From positions 1 to 64,000 of the forward strand of contig NZ_JAKUDS010000002.1 in the NCBI RefSeq assembly GCF_023221775.1: a stretch of DNA of 64,000 bases, in the 5' to 3' direction. This document shows positions 9,623 to 19,664 of this stretch, piece by piece (positions within the stretch are counted from its first letter, which is position 1; each line of letters begins with the position of its first letter). The translations under genes and the position numbers were made by a program. Below the pieces are notes generated by a model. The model was given only the letters and a program-made list of their open reading frames with translations, did not search any database and had not been told where the DNA came from. This stretch comes from Enterococcus cecorum. Lineage in GTDB: Bacteria > Bacillota > Bacilli > Lactobacillales > Enterococcaceae.

Positions 9623-9865
9623 GTGACACGAGAAGAAGTATTCAGTAAAGTGGCTGCAATTATTGCCAAACACTTTGAAATCAACGAAGAAGATGTAAAA
9701 GAAAATACAAATATCAAAGATGATTTAAATGCTGATTCAATTTCTGTAATGGAATTTGTTTTAGAATTAGAAGATGAATTTGGTACAGAAATTTCTGATG
9801 AAGATGCAGAACAAATCGAAACAGTGGGCGCGGCGGTTGATTATATCGCTAGTCACTTAGCTTAA
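9623..9865 (+). CDS. acpP: Acyl carrier protein
   Basis: An 80-residue acidic carrier protein. The phosphopantetheine attachment Ser is Ser39 in the NADSISVMEF motif (usually DSLD; here DSIS). The start is placed at GTG 9623, giving MTREEVFSKV: GGAGG at 9609-9613 is 9 nt from this codon but only 3 nt from the upstream in-frame ATG at 9617, which is too close. This fits family starts. It follows plsX and precedes rnc; an imperfect hairpin terminator and a new promoter separate it from rnc. Confidence 0.94.
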   Translation: MTREEVFSKVAAIIAKHFEINEEDVKENTNIKDDLNADSISVMEFVLELEDEFGTEISDEDAEQIETVGAAVDYIASHLA

Positions 9866-9883
9866 AAGAAATTATGAAGTAAG

Positions 9884-9935
9884 GCACGGATATTTGCGCG
9901 TTCAATCGTAGCATATTATTCGTGCTTTTGGTATT
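9884..9935 (+). terminator. Probable terminator after acpP
   Basis: GCACG (9884-9888) pairs with CGTGC (9921-9925), and the stem continues inward as GATA/TATT and TGCG/CGTA with small bulges. TTTTGGTATTTTT follows. Confidence 0.6.
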
Positions 9936-10001
9936 TTTACAATAAAAGATTTTCTTGGACTCTTGAGTATGGCTAAAAAGTCAATAATATCAAGGGTTTG
10001 T

Positions 10002-10029
10002 TTGCATTTTAAAGGGATTTTAGTATAAT
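10002..10029 (+). promoter_or_regulatory. Sigma-A promoter of rnc-smc-HAD-ftsY
   Basis: TTGCAT (10002-10007) and a perfect TATAAT (10024-10029) are spaced by 16 bp, 42 bp upstream of the rnc start. It suggests that rnc and the genes behind it are transcribed separately from acpP. Confidence 0.75.
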
Positions 10030-10070
10030 AGGAATGTATTTTCATTTTAATAGATAAAGGAATGTTGGTA

Positions 10071-10763
10071 ATGGATCAGAAGCTAATTACAAATTTAAAA
10101 GAAAACTATCAAATTATTTTTAATAATGTTAGTTTATTAGAGCAAGCGTTTACCCATTCGTCTTATGTGAATGAGCATCGAAATTTGCATCTTTCTGATA
10201 ATGAACGATTAGAATTTTTAGGAGATGCGGTATTAGAATTGCTAGTATCACGTTTTTTATTTCAAACTTATCCGAATGTCACTGAAGGAAAATTGACCAA
10301 ATTAAGAGCAGCGATTGTTCGCGAAGATTCTTTATCTCGATTTGCTAAAGAGTGTCAATTTGATCAAGCGATTCGTTTGGGAAAAGGTGAAGAAAATTCT
10401 GGAGGTCGCCATCGTCCTTCATTGTTATGTGATTTGTTTGAATCTTTCTTAGGCGCATTGTACCTAGATCAAGGTTTAGAAGTGGTGGAACAATTTTTGG
10501 AGCAAGTGATTTTTCCTAAAGTGTTGGCCGGTGCTTTTTCACATGAGATGGATCATAAGACACGATTACAAGAAGTTTTACAAAAATCAGGGGACGTATT
10601 CATTGATTATCGTTTGATTAAAGAAGAAGGGCCCGCTCATGAACGTCTGTTTTCTACTGAGGTATACTGTGATCAAGTATTAATTGGTACAGGAAGTGGC
10701 CGTTCGAAAAAATTGGCAGAACAAGCAGCGGCTGCAGATGCTTTGAGCCACATCGAAGAATAA
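10071..10763 (+). CDS. rnc: Ribonuclease III
   Basis: Cleaves double-stranded RNA in rRNA precursors and in mRNA/sRNA duplexes. From ATG 10071 it has 230 residues: the catalytic domain carries the signature NERLEFLGDAV at 44-54, and the C-terminal dsRNA-binding domain (about 155-228) ends with the GSGRSKKLAEQAAAADAL helix. ATG 10062 is also in frame but only 1 nt after the AAAGG, whereas ATG 10071 is 10 nt away and is preferred. It is 13 bp upstream of smc, the conserved rnc-smc-ftsY order. Confidence 0.95.
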   Translation: MDQKLITNLKENYQIIFNNVSLLEQAFTHSSYVNEHRNLHLSDNERLEFLGDAVLELLVSRFLFQTYPNVTEGKLTKLRAAIVREDSLSRFAKECQFDQAIRLGKGEENSGGRHRPSLLCDLFESFLGALYLDQGLEVVEQFLEQVIFPKVLAGAFSHEMDHKTRLQEVLQKSGDVFIDYRLIKEEGPAHERLFSTEVYCDQVLIGTGSGRSKKLAEQAAAADALSHIEE

Positions 10764-10776
10764 GTGAGGAAAAAAG

Positions 10777-13700
10777 GTGCATTTAAAAAGAATTGAGATT
10801 TCAGGATTTAAATCATTTGCCAATAAAACGATTATTGATTTTGAAAAGAATGTCACGGCAATCGTAGGACCAAATGGGAGCGGTAAAAGTAATATTACTG
10901 AAGCTATTCGATGGGTATTAGGTGAACAGTCAGCGAAAAGTTTACGCGGTGGGAAGATGCCTGATATCATCTTTGCAGGTTCGGATGCCAAAAGAGCTTT
11001 AAATCTTGCTGAAGTAACGATGGTTTTAGATAATAGCGACCACTATCTGCCTGTAGACTACGCAGAAATAAGTGTAACGCGCAGACTTTTTCGTAATGGT
11101 GATAGTGAATTTTATTTAAATAAGCAAGCCTGTCGATTACGTGATATTCAAGAATTGTTTATGGATTCTGGATTAGGACGAGAATCTTTCTCCATTATTT
11201 CTCAAGGGAAAGTTGAAGCTATTTTTAGTAGTAAAGCCGAAGATCGTCGTGGCATTTTTGAAGAGGCAGCCGGTGTTTTAAAATATAAACAGAAGAAAAA
11301 ACAAGCTGAGCAAAAATTATTTGAAACGCAAGATAATCTAGATCGTTTGGAAGATATTATTTATGAGTTAACTGAACAATTAACGCCTCTAGCTCAACAA
11401 AAACAAGCTGCGGAACAATATTTGACCTATAAACAAGAATTAACTGAAGTCGATGTTTCTTATGTCGTTCACGAGATTCAACATAACAAAAAAATCTGGG
11501 AGCAAGAAAAAGAGAAAATTACCAGTCTTAAGCAAGAGGTTCAAAAGTTATCTCAATTGTTGACGCAAAGTGAGAATGATTTACTTGATTTACGTCAAAA
11601 AAGAGCCCAATTAGATGAACAACTGGAAACGAAAAATCAAGATCATCTACATTTAGTTGAAGCGTTGAAACAAGCGGAAGGGAAGAAAGCTGTTTTACAA
11701 GAACGATCCTTTCATCAGCAAAAAAATGCTAAGGAATTGCGTGCTAATTTAGAGCTAGTTGAACAACAAATGGAGCAACTTGAAGACAATCAGCAGTCCT
11801 TGATTCAACAAATTTCGCATAAAAATGGGCAATATCAACAGCTTGAAAAAGAACTTACGCATATTCAACAAGAATTAACCAAATATCAAAAAACAGCTAA
11901 AGAATGGTTAGATGAACTTCGAAATCAATATTTAGATCAGCTTCAAGTGAAAACGAATTTACAAAATGAATTAGCTTTTATTGAGAAGCAAAAGCAACAA
12001 GATCAACAAAAAAATCAACAGACAGTTGCTAATCAACAAACACTTCAAGAAACGGTTAGATTAGCAAAAGAAGAGTTTCATCAGTTTTCTATAGATAATG
12101 AGAAACTATTAGAGAAGGTTCAAAAACAGCAACTCGCTTTAGAAAAGGAACAACACCAAGTCAGCCTACAAGAAGAACATCTACACAAAGCGCAACAGTT
12201 AATGTATCGCTTGATGAATGAAAGTCAGCAAGTCCAAGCTCGCCGTAAAACATTAGCTGATTTGCAAGAAAATTATACTGGCTATTATCAAGGGGTACGC
12301 CAAATTCTAACTAATAAGCAAAAGTTAGCAGGGATTGTTGGCGCTGTAGCTGAATTATTAGATGTGGATTCTCTTTATGCATTAGCGATTGAAACGGCAT
12401 TAGGAGCAGCAAGTCAACATATCGTCGTGGAAGATGAAAAATCAGCTAGACAAGCCATTACTTTTTTAAAACAGCAACGTGCCGGGCGTGCGACTTTTTT
12501 ACCATTAACGACTATTCAATCACGCAAGATAAACGAGCATGTGAAACAACAGGCAGCCAATATTCCGGGATTTTTAGGGATTGCTAGTGAACTAGTAACG
12601 TTTGCTGAAAATCATCGAGCCATCATCGAAAACTTATTAGGCGCGACTCTTATTGCGGAAGATTTGGAAAGTGCCAACCAATTAGCTCGACAATTAAACT
12701 ATCGCTATCGAGTCGTTTCTCTAGAAGGAGACGTAATGAATGCTGGGGGATCAATGACTGGTGGGGCGAATAAAAGGTCTGGCCAAACGACCCTTTTAGG
12801 ACATCAAAAAGAGTTAAATCAGTTGAAAGAAAAAGAGGCTTCCGTTCAAGCACGATTAATTCAAGCCGAAAAACAAGTGAAGTCGCTACAAGAAACACTG
12901 CATCAAAAACAAGAAAATGTCGAGAAAATACGTGAAGACTTAGAGAAAATGCGTATGGAGCAAGCGACAAAAGCCAATCAAGTGGAGAATCAAGAAGAAA
13001 AAGTGTCTCGCTTGGTGCAAGATTTAGCGAATTTTGAATATGAAAATCGCGAAATTACGGAATTACTCGCAGAATACGATCGCGAGTTGTCCGAAAAACA
13101 AATACAACTGGAAAAAGTCTTACAAAGTTTAGCGCAGTTAGATCAAGAAATGAATCAGTTGAATACCCAAGCGGATAAAATTGAACTGAAAAGAGAAGAA
13201 TTACAGCAAGAATTAGCAACTAAACAAGCTGAATTTGCTGTGACCAAAGAGCAAGTCAACCAATTACGTCAGAGCTTCACGGCAAATAAGATGGCTCTAG
13301 AGGAAGCACAAAAAAATAAAGATCATCTCAACATGCAGTTATCGATGCTAGATGCTGATTTTTCGGATCAAGAACTTGACGAAGAGACTCTAGCCAAACA
13401 AGTAGGACAACTAAACGCTAGCAAGCATGCCTTACAAGAAGAAATGCAGGCCCTACGAGAAAATCGTTATCAAGCTCAGAGTCAAATCGACCAGTTAGAT
13501 AAACAATATAATACTTTGAATCAGCAACAAAAAGAAAAATTAGCGCAGTTGACCAAACTAGAAGTCCAAGCCAATCGTTCAGAAATTTTATTGGATAATC
13601 GTTTGGACTATTTGCAAGAAGAGTACGAACTATCCTTTGAACAGGCGAGCACTCAGGCAATTGAGTTGGTTGATCTTGATCAAGCAAAGGTTAAAATTTA

Positions 13701-14367
13701 CGAATTGAAAAAAGCCATTCAGGAATTAGGACCGATTAATTTATCGTCTATCGAACAATATGAGCAAATTAAAGAGCGTTTTGATTTCTTAACGGGTCAA
13801 CGCGATGATTTATTGCAAGCCAAAAGTCAATTATTTGAAACGATGAACGAAATGGATGAAGAAGTGAAATTGCGCTTTAAAACGACTTTTGATGCGATTG
13901 CCACTCAATTTGAACGAGTCTTTCCAAATATGTTTGGTGGTGGTCGTGCACGTTTGAGCTTAACAGATCCTCATGACTTATTAAATACTGGTGTAGAAAT
14001 CGAAGCACAACCACCAGGCAAGCATTTAAAGAGCTTAAATCTGTTATCTGGTGGAGAGAGAACATTAACCGCGATTAGCTTATTATTTGCGATTATTCAA
14101 GTTCGCCCAGTACCGTTTTGTGTGCTTGATGAAGTGGAGGCTGCCTTGGATGAAGCCAACGTATTGCGCTTTGGTAAATATTTGCAAACTTATCAAGATG
14201 AAACGCAATTTATTGTTGTCACACACCGTAAAGGAACCATGGAAGCGGCTAATGTTTTATATGGAGTGACGATGGAAGAATCAGGAATTTCTAAAGTTTT
14301 ATCCGTTCGTTTGGAAGAAATTAGTGAAGATGGCAATCTAACTAGAAAAGAGGAAAAGCATGATTAA
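10777..14367 (+). CDS. smc: Chromosome segregation protein SMC
   Basis: The core ATPase of the Smc-ScpAB condensin, which loops and resolves the chromosome. The 1196 residues show Walker A GPNGSGKSN at about 31-39, a long Gln-rich coiled coil, the hinge (about 510-670, ending in GGSMTGGANKRSG), the returning coil, the signature LSGGERTL at about 1090, and Walker B ending in LDEVEAALDEAN at about 1115-1126. Translation starts at GTG 10777 behind GTGAGGA. The 3' end overlaps the following HAD gene by 8 bp, so the two are translationally coupled. Confidence 0.97.
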   Translation: MHLKRIEISGFKSFANKTIIDFEKNVTAIVGPNGSGKSNITEAIRWVLGEQSAKSLRGGKMPDIIFAGSDAKRALNLAEVTMVLDNSDHYLPVDYAEISVTRRLFRNGDSEFYLNKQACRLRDIQELFMDSGLGRESFSIISQGKVEAIFSSKAEDRRGIFEEAAGVLKYKQKKKQAEQKLFETQDNLDRLEDIIYELTEQLTPLAQQKQAAEQYLTYKQELTEVDVSYVVHEIQHNKKIWEQEKEKITSLKQEVQKLSQLLTQSENDLLDLRQKRAQLDEQLETKNQDHLHLVEALKQAEGKKAVLQERSFHQQKNAKELRANLELVEQQMEQLEDNQQSLIQQISHKNGQYQQLEKELTHIQQELTKYQKTAKEWLDELRNQYLDQLQVKTNLQNELAFIEKQKQQDQQKNQQTVANQQTLQETVRLAKEEFHQFSIDNEKLLEKVQKQQLALEKEQHQVSLQEEHLHKAQQLMYRLMNESQQVQARRKTLADLQENYTGYYQGVRQILTNKQKLAGIVGAVAELLDVDSLYALAIETALGAASQHIVVEDEKSARQAITFLKQQRAGRATFLPLTTIQSRKINEHVKQQAANIPGFLGIASELVTFAENHRAIIENLLGATLIAEDLESANQLARQLNYRYRVVSLEGDVMNAGGSMTGGANKRSGQTTLLGHQKELNQLKEKEASVQARLIQAEKQVKSLQETLHQKQENVEKIREDLEKMRMEQATKANQVENQEEKVSRLVQDLANFEYENREITELLAEYDRELSEKQIQLEKVLQSLAQLDQEMNQLNTQADKIELKREELQQELATKQAEFAVTKEQVNQLRQSFTANKMALEEAQKNKDHLNMQLSMLDADFSDQELDEETLAKQVGQLNASKHALQEEMQALRENRYQAQSQIDQLDKQYNTLNQQQKEKLAQLTKLEVQANRSEILLDNRLDYLQEEYELSFEQASTQAIELVDLDQAKVKIYELKKAIQELGPINLSSIEQYEQIKERFDFLTGQRDDLLQAKSQLFETMNEMDEEVKLRFKTTFDAIATQFERVFPNMFGGGRARLSLTDPHDLLNTGVEIEAQPPGKHLKSLNLLSGGERTLTAISLLFAIIQVRPVPFCVLDEVEAALDEANVLRFGKYLQTYQDETQFIVVTHRKGTMEAANVLYGVTMEESGISKVLSVRLEEISEDGNLTRKEEKHD

Positions 14368-15169
14368 ATTAGTAGCAATTGATTTAGATGGGACTTTGTT
14401 GACCGATGATAAGAAAATTTCGCCACATAATCTAGAAGTTTTAAAAAAAGCCAAAGCACAGGGCGTAAAAGTCGTCTTATGCACGGGTCGTCCTTTGGCT
14501 GCGATTACCCCTTTTATTGAACAATTAGGGTTAAATGAGCCTGGTGATTACAGTATTACTTTTAATGGTGGCTTAGTTCAAAAAAATGATACGGGAGAAA
14601 TCTTGAGCAAATCGGCTTTAACCTTAGCGGATGTCCAAAGAATTAGCCAATTGATGGTAGAATTAGCGTTACCAGTGGATGTACTGTCAGAGGAGTTAGT
14701 GTTACAATTGCCAACTGCTCCAGATTATCCATCTATTTACCCACAACTCAATGGGTTATTAACTTTTCAACCAGCAAAATTAGCAGATTTAACAGAGGAT
14801 GGGTTGTATAATAAGGTGGTTATGGCTTATGACCAAGATTATTTGGACCAACAGATAGCTAAAATTCCAGCTCAGTTTAAAAAAGACTATGAAGTAATCA
14901 AAACGCGTAGCAATCTTTTGGAATTTATGCCTAAAGGAGTGACCAAAGCTTTTGGTTTAGCTCATTTAGCTGCACATTTAGGTTTAACTAGTGATGAAAT
15001 CATGGCTTTAGGCGATGAAGAGAACGATTTATCTATGATCGAATATGCAGGCATGGGTGTTGCGATGGCTAATGCAGTCGAAAAAGTACGTCTAGCTGCC
15101 GATTATATCACTGCAAGTAATGAAGAAGACGGTGTCGCTAAAGCTGTTGAAAAATTTGTTTTAAAATAA
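14360..15169 (+). CDS. Cof/YidA-type HAD phosphatase
   Basis: A 269-residue HAD-superfamily hydrolase. Motif I is AIDLDGTLL with the catalytic DxD at Asp8/Asp10; motif II is the CTGRP segment; motif IV is LGDEENDLSMIEYAG, with a C2-type cap between. Such enzymes dephosphorylate sugar phosphates or other small phosphates with broad specificity; the natural substrate cannot be read from sequence. It overlaps smc by 8 bp and is followed 17 bp later by ftsY. This position between smc and ftsY is common in Lactobacillales. Confidence 0.93.
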   Translation: MIKLVAIDLDGTLLTDDKKISPHNLEVLKKAKAQGVKVVLCTGRPLAAITPFIEQLGLNEPGDYSITFNGGLVQKNDTGEILSKSALTLADVQRISQLMVELALPVDVLSEELVLQLPTAPDYPSIYPQLNGLLTFQPAKLADLTEDGLYNKVVMAYDQDYLDQQIAKIPAQFKKDYEVIKTRSNLLEFMPKGVTKAFGLAHLAAHLGLTSDEIMALGDEENDLSMIEYAGMGVAMANAVEKVRLAADYITASNEEDGVAKAVEKFVLK

Positions 15170-15186
15170 GGAAAAGAGGTGGCGTA

Positions 15187-16197
15187 ATGGGATTTTTTGA
15201 TAAAATCAAACGTGCTTTTACTGGGGAACAGCCAGCCGAAGCAGCAAGTAATGAACAAGAATTACAGACACAAGAAAAATATGATAAAGGTCTTGAAAAA
15301 ACCCGTAAAACATTTGGCGAACGTATGAATGAGCTTTTTGCCAATTTCCGTTCAGTAGATGAAGATTTCTTTGAAGAATTAGAAGAAACCTTGATTGGTG
15401 CTGATGTTGGTTTTGAGACTTCAATGAAAATTGCCGATGCTTTGCGACAAGAAGTAAAGTTAAAAAATGTCAAAAAACGTGCTGAAGTCCAAAATGCGAT
15501 TATTGAAAAATTAGTCAACTTATATGAAGAAGAAGGGTTAAATGAAAACAATGCCTTGAACATTCAAGAAGACGGCTTAACAGTCATCTTGTTTGTAGGA
15601 GTGAATGGTGTAGGAAAAACGACCTCAATCGGGAAAATGGCTCACCAATATAAAGAACAAGGCAAAAAAGTCTTATTAGCAGCGGCAGATACATTCCGCG
15701 CAGGGGCTATTGATCAGCTGGTTGTTTGGGGCGAACGTGCTGGTGTCGAAGTGGTGACTAAAGAACCTGGAAGTGATCCTGCTTCAGTTGTTTTTGATGC
15801 CATTCAAAGAGCAAAAACAGAACAGGCTGACATTTTGTTAGTGGATACAGCTGGACGTCTGCAAAATAAAGTAAACTTAATGAAAGAGCTAGATAAAATC
15901 AAACGGGTTATCCAGCGTGAAATTCCCGATGCGCCTCATGAAGTGTTGCTTGTTTTAGATGCAACGACGGGACAAAATGCGATGGTTCAAGCTAAACAAT
16001 TTAAAGAAACCACTGATGTTACTGGATTAGTTTTAACTAAATTAGATGGTACGGCTAAAGGTGGGATTGTCTTAGCCATCCGAAATGAACTCCATCTACC
16101 TGTGAAGTTAGTGGGGCTAGGAGAAGGAATAGATGATCTTGAACCATTCAGTCCAACAGATTTTGTAGTAGGCTTATTTAGTGGATTACTAGAATAA
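15187..16197 (+). CDS. ftsY: Signal recognition particle receptor FtsY
   Basis: The SRP receptor GTPase that delivers ribosome-nascent-chain complexes to SecYEG. The 336 residues contain a short acidic N-terminal region (about 15-50), the N helical bundle, and the G domain with G1 GVNGVGKTTS at about 139, DTFRAGA, the G3 DTAGR at about 219-223 and the TKLDGTAKGG motif. An AGAGGTGG site precedes ATG 15187. It is the last gene of the rnc-smc-HAD-ftsY operon; a strong terminator follows. Confidence 0.97.
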   Translation: MGFFDKIKRAFTGEQPAEAASNEQELQTQEKYDKGLEKTRKTFGERMNELFANFRSVDEDFFEELEETLIGADVGFETSMKIADALRQEVKLKNVKKRAEVQNAIIEKLVNLYEEEGLNENNALNIQEDGLTVILFVGVNGVGKTTSIGKMAHQYKEQGKKVLLAAADTFRAGAIDQLVVWGERAGVEVVTKEPGSDPASVVFDAIQRAKTEQADILLVDTAGRLQNKVNLMKELDKIKRVIQREIPDAPHEVLLVLDATTGQNAMVQAKQFKETTDVTGLVLTKLDGTAKGGIVLAIRNELHLPVKLVGLGEGIDDLEPFSPTDFVVGLFSGLLE

Positions 16198-16224
16198 ACA
16201 TAAAAAATAATTTGATTCAAAATT

Positions 16225-16255
16225 AGAAGAAGCGACTAGTCCCTTCTTCTTTTTT
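16225..16255 (+). terminator. Terminator after ftsY
   Basis: An 8-bp perfect stem, AGAAGAAG (16225-16232) with CTTCTTCT (16243-16250), is followed by five T. Confidence 0.88.
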
Positions 16256-16327
16256 GTGGTGGTGTACGTGAAGTTCGTCTTATGATAAAATGGTCCATGA
16301 CAAGTGAAAGTAAGATTGGAGAATATT

Positions 16328-17842
16328 ATGGATTATCAAATTTCCTTACCACAAATCCAAGAAATATTATTAAAAAATCATTTATTAAAAGAAATTATTG
16401 TTGAAAATCAATGGCACTTTGCAACCTCTTCTAAGATACCAGGAAAGGTTTTTAGTCATATTACCTACGATTCAAGAGAAGTGAGTAACCATTCGCTATT
16501 TTTTTGTAAAGGAATCAATTTTAAAGAAACCTTTTTAGAAAAAGCCATTGAACAAGGATTAACTTGTTATGTATCGGAAAATTATTATGAAAACCAAGCA
16601 GCCGTTGCAGTTTTAGTAACCGATATTCGAGAGGCGATGGTCGTTTTAGCGCAAGCCTTTTACCAAAATCCCCAAGATAAACTATTTAAAATTGCGATTA
16701 CTGGTACGAAGGGGAAAACGACGACAGCTTATTTGACGCATCACTTAGTTAATGAAATCACTCAGCAAAAGTGTGCCTTATTCTCATCAGAAGAGACCAT
16801 TTTAGATGGAAAAACTAAGAGTAAATCAACGCTATCCACACCAGAAGCTTTAATTATTTATCAGCAGATGGCTCAAGCAGTAGAAAATAAGATGACGCAT
16901 TTAGTCATGGAAGTTTCCTCGCAAGCTTATAAAATCAAACGTGTATTTGGTCTGACATTCGAACTAGGAATGTTTTTAAATATCGGTCATGATCATATCA
17001 GCCCTATTGAACATCCAACATTTGAAGACTACCTGTTTTGTAAACGTCAATTGATACTCAATAGTAAAAAGATGATTATCAATGCAGATATGCCTTATTT
17101 TGATTTGTTAGTCGAAACGTGTGAACAAGCCAAGGTAGACTATTTGACTTTTTCAGCGCAAAAAAACGGTGCTGATTATCAGTATACGAGTCAGAATCAA
17201 CATGATTTCATCTTTCAGGCGTACCATAAACAGGAACGAGAAGACATCCATCTCAATTTAGTGGGCGAATTTAATCATGCCAACGCAACGGCAGCTTTGA
17301 TTGCGGCAAAACAAATTGATTCAGATTTGCCATTGATGAAAGCTGGTAGAGTACTTGGGGAAGTGAGTGTTCCTGGCCGAATGAATGCTTTTTATTTAAA
17401 AAATGGGGCTCTGGTTCTGGTCGATTATGCACATAATTACCTCAGTCTCAAAGCAGTCAGTCATGTAGCCAAACAAATCAAGCCCAATGGAAAGTTAATT
17501 ATCTTAACGGGAAGTGCTGGTGGCAAAGCACTATCGAGAAGACCTGATATGGGAAAAGCAATGAGTGAAGAGGCGGATATTGCAATTTTAACAATGGATG
17601 ATCCAAACTTTGAACAGGTCGCAGCGATCAATGATGAAATTGCAAAAGCGATTACCAATGATAAAGTTCAAATAATTTTTGAAGAAGATCGTAAGCAAGC
17701 TATCCTGAAAGCACTAGCAATGGCAGATAGTCAAAGTGCTGTGATTTTAGCAGGCAAAGGAAGCGAGAAAACCATGAAGATCAATGGTCAGGCCATCCCT
17801 TATGAAAGTGATATCCAAATCGTGAAAGATTATCTAAAATAA
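16328..17842 (+). CDS. murE: UDP-N-acetylmuramoyl-tripeptide synthetase MurE, lysine type
   Basis: Adds the third amino acid to UDP-MurNAc-L-Ala-D-Glu in the cytoplasm. From ATG 16328 it has 504 residues: an N-terminal UDP-binding domain (TYDSREVSNHSLFFC), the ATP-binding loop ITGTKGKTTTAY at about 123-134, and a C-terminal Rossmann-like domain. The specificity motif is DDPN at 424-427, as in lysine-adding enzymes of streptococci, rather than the DNPR of meso-diaminopimelate enzymes; L-Lys is therefore inferred. ATG 16328 follows TTGGAGA at good distance, while the upstream GTG 16304 has no such site. The next gene is a MurJ-type flippase, the same pairing as in streptococci. Confidence 0.92.
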   Translation: MDYQISLPQIQEILLKNHLLKEIIVENQWHFATSSKIPGKVFSHITYDSREVSNHSLFFCKGINFKETFLEKAIEQGLTCYVSENYYENQAAVAVLVTDIREAMVVLAQAFYQNPQDKLFKIAITGTKGKTTTAYLTHHLVNEITQQKCALFSSEETILDGKTKSKSTLSTPEALIIYQQMAQAVENKMTHLVMEVSSQAYKIKRVFGLTFELGMFLNIGHDHISPIEHPTFEDYLFCKRQLILNSKKMIINADMPYFDLLVETCEQAKVDYLTFSAQKNGADYQYTSQNQHDFIFQAYHKQEREDIHLNLVGEFNHANATAALIAAKQIDSDLPLMKAGRVLGEVSVPGRMNAFYLKNGALVLVDYAHNYLSLKAVSHVAKQIKPNGKLIILTGSAGGKALSRRPDMGKAMSEEADIAILTMDDPNFEQVAAINDEIAKAITNDKVQIIFEEDRKQAILKALAMADSQSAVILAGKGSEKTMKINGQAIPYESDIQIVKDYLK

Positions 17843-17868
17843 GATGAAAACCAAACATCTTTTAAATG

Positions 17869-17910
17869 AAAAACGAGAATTAGCGGAATGAACCTCTGAT
17901 TCTCGTTTTT
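17869..17910 (+). terminator. Terminator after murE
   Basis: A 12-bp perfect stem, AAAAACGAGAAT (17869-17880) with ATTCTCGTTTTT (17899-17910), has an 18-nt loop. Confidence 0.85.
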
Positions 17911-18013
17911 CATTCAATAGTTGATTTTTAAATAATCTCAGCCTTGCAAGTTATGAAATTTACGATTAAAATGAAACGGTAAGACAAAATTTTAGAATAT
18001 AAGAGGATTATCA

Positions 18014-19654
18014 ATGTCAGAACAAGTCAAACAAACCACCTCTTTAACAAATGAGGAAAAAATGGCGCGTGGCTCTGCCTGGATGACGCTAGGCAATGTG
18101 GGGTCACGCTTAATTGGTGTAATATATATACTACCATGGTATTACTGGATGGGAAGTCATGGTCGAGAAGCAAATGCCTTATTTAATATGGGGTATAATG
18201 TTTATGCGTTATTTTTAATGATTTCCACGGCAGGTATTCCAGCTGCAATTGCTAAACAAGTTTCCTACTACAATTCAAAGGGGCAGTACGAATTAAGCCA
18301 TCGTCTCTTTAAAAAGGCACTTACTTTTATGGGAGTGATAGGATTAGTGAGTGCAGCAATTATGTATCTCGCTTCTCCATTTCTTGCAAGGATGTCAGGT
18401 GGTGGCGAAGAGCTGATACCTATCATGCGATCACTGAGTGCGGCTATCTTGATTTTTCCATGTATGAGTGTGATTCGAGGATTCTTCCAAGGAAATCAAG
18501 ATATGCGACCATACGCAGTTTCTCAATTGGCTGAACAAGTGATTCGTGTATTTTATATGCTATTAGCCACTTTCATTATTATCAAAGTAATGCATGGTGA
18601 TTATTTAAAGGCTGTTGAACAATCAACTTTTGCAGCTTTCATTGGGGCGATTGCTTCGATGGCGGCGTTAATTTATTTCTTAAAAGAGGCACAAGTTCAA
18701 TTCGAAGTGCAAAAAGAGATAAGTGTTCCTGGAGAAATGCTAGATACGAAAGCGTTGATTTTGGACACGATTCGTCAAGCGATTCCATTTACTATTGTAG
18801 GAGCGGGAACAACCATTTATAAATTAGTGGATCAAATGACTTATGTACATATGATGCAGTCTTTTACAAAATTTACCAAAACAGAGTTAGTCGCACAAAT
18901 GGCTGTATTTGGAGGAAATCCTGATAAACTAACGATGGTGGTCATTGGTTTAGCAACTTCGATGGCTTTTACGAGTTTACCTTTAGTAACGGAAGCAGTG
19001 ACGCAAAGAAGACATCGTGATTTAGCTCATTTGATTAACAATAATTTCCAATTATATGCGTTGTTAATGTTTCCAGCAACGTTTGGGATGATTCTGCTAG
19101 CTTACCCATTGAATACCTTTTTTTATGAGCCAGATGTTTTAGCAAGTAAAGTCTTAATTGAAGCCTGTTTGTCTGGCTTATTTATGGGGTTATTTATGCT
19201 GACTTCATCCACGTTACAAGGGATGTATCATAATAAAGCCGCAGTTAAATTCTTTGCAGTCGGAATTATCGCTAAAATCATTTTGCAATATCCATGTATA
19301 TTGTTATTCCAAATTTATGGTCCACTACTTTCGACCACATTGGGAATGGCTTTATCGTGCTATTTAAATATTAGACAGTTACAAAAGGCAACCAGATTTA
19401 ATTATCGATTAACCTTGAAAAGAATTTTATTAATCGCTATTCTAACTCTTATCATGTTGATAGGTGCAGCGATAACAAAAGGAATATTTGGGATAGTTTT
19501 ATCTCCCGAACATAAATTGACCGCCTTCTTATTATGTGTACCTGTTGCAGCTGTAGGTGGGTTAATCTATCTATACTTGATTTTAAAGGTTGGAATCGCA
19601 GAAAAATTACTGGGTTCAAGTATGACACGCTTACGTCGACGATTAAAAATTTAA
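18014..19654 (+). CDS. MurJ/YtgP-type lipid II flippase (oligosaccharide flippase family)
   Basis: A 546-residue polytopic membrane protein with about 14 hydrophobic segments, belonging to the MVF/MATE-like group. The early ARGSAWMTLGNVGSRLIG segment, and FNMGYNVYALFLMISTAGIPAAIAKQ shortly after it, are characteristic of the YtgP/MurJ branch, whose members carry lipid II across the membrane. The position right after murE supports a role in peptidoglycan precursor export. ATG 18014 follows AAGAGGA. It is followed 10 bp later by the pseudouridine synthase gene. Confidence 0.88.
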   Translation: MSEQVKQTTSLTNEEKMARGSAWMTLGNVGSRLIGVIYILPWYYWMGSHGREANALFNMGYNVYALFLMISTAGIPAAIAKQVSYYNSKGQYELSHRLFKKALTFMGVIGLVSAAIMYLASPFLARMSGGGEELIPIMRSLSAAILIFPCMSVIRGFFQGNQDMRPYAVSQLAEQVIRVFYMLLATFIIIKVMHGDYLKAVEQSTFAAFIGAIASMAALIYFLKEAQVQFEVQKEISVPGEMLDTKALILDTIRQAIPFTIVGAGTTIYKLVDQMTYVHMMQSFTKFTKTELVAQMAVFGGNPDKLTMVVIGLATSMAFTSLPLVTEAVTQRRHRDLAHLINNNFQLYALLMFPATFGMILLAYPLNTFFYEPDVLASKVLIEACLSGLFMGLFMLTSSTLQGMYHNKAAVKFFAVGIIAKIILQYPCILLFQIYGPLLSTTLGMALSCYLNIRQLQKATRFNYRLTLKRILLIAILTLIMLIGAAITKGIFGIVLSPEHKLTAFLLCVPVAAVGGLIYLYLILKVGIAEKLLGSSMTRLRRRLKI

Positions 19655-19664
19655 AGGTGAGAAA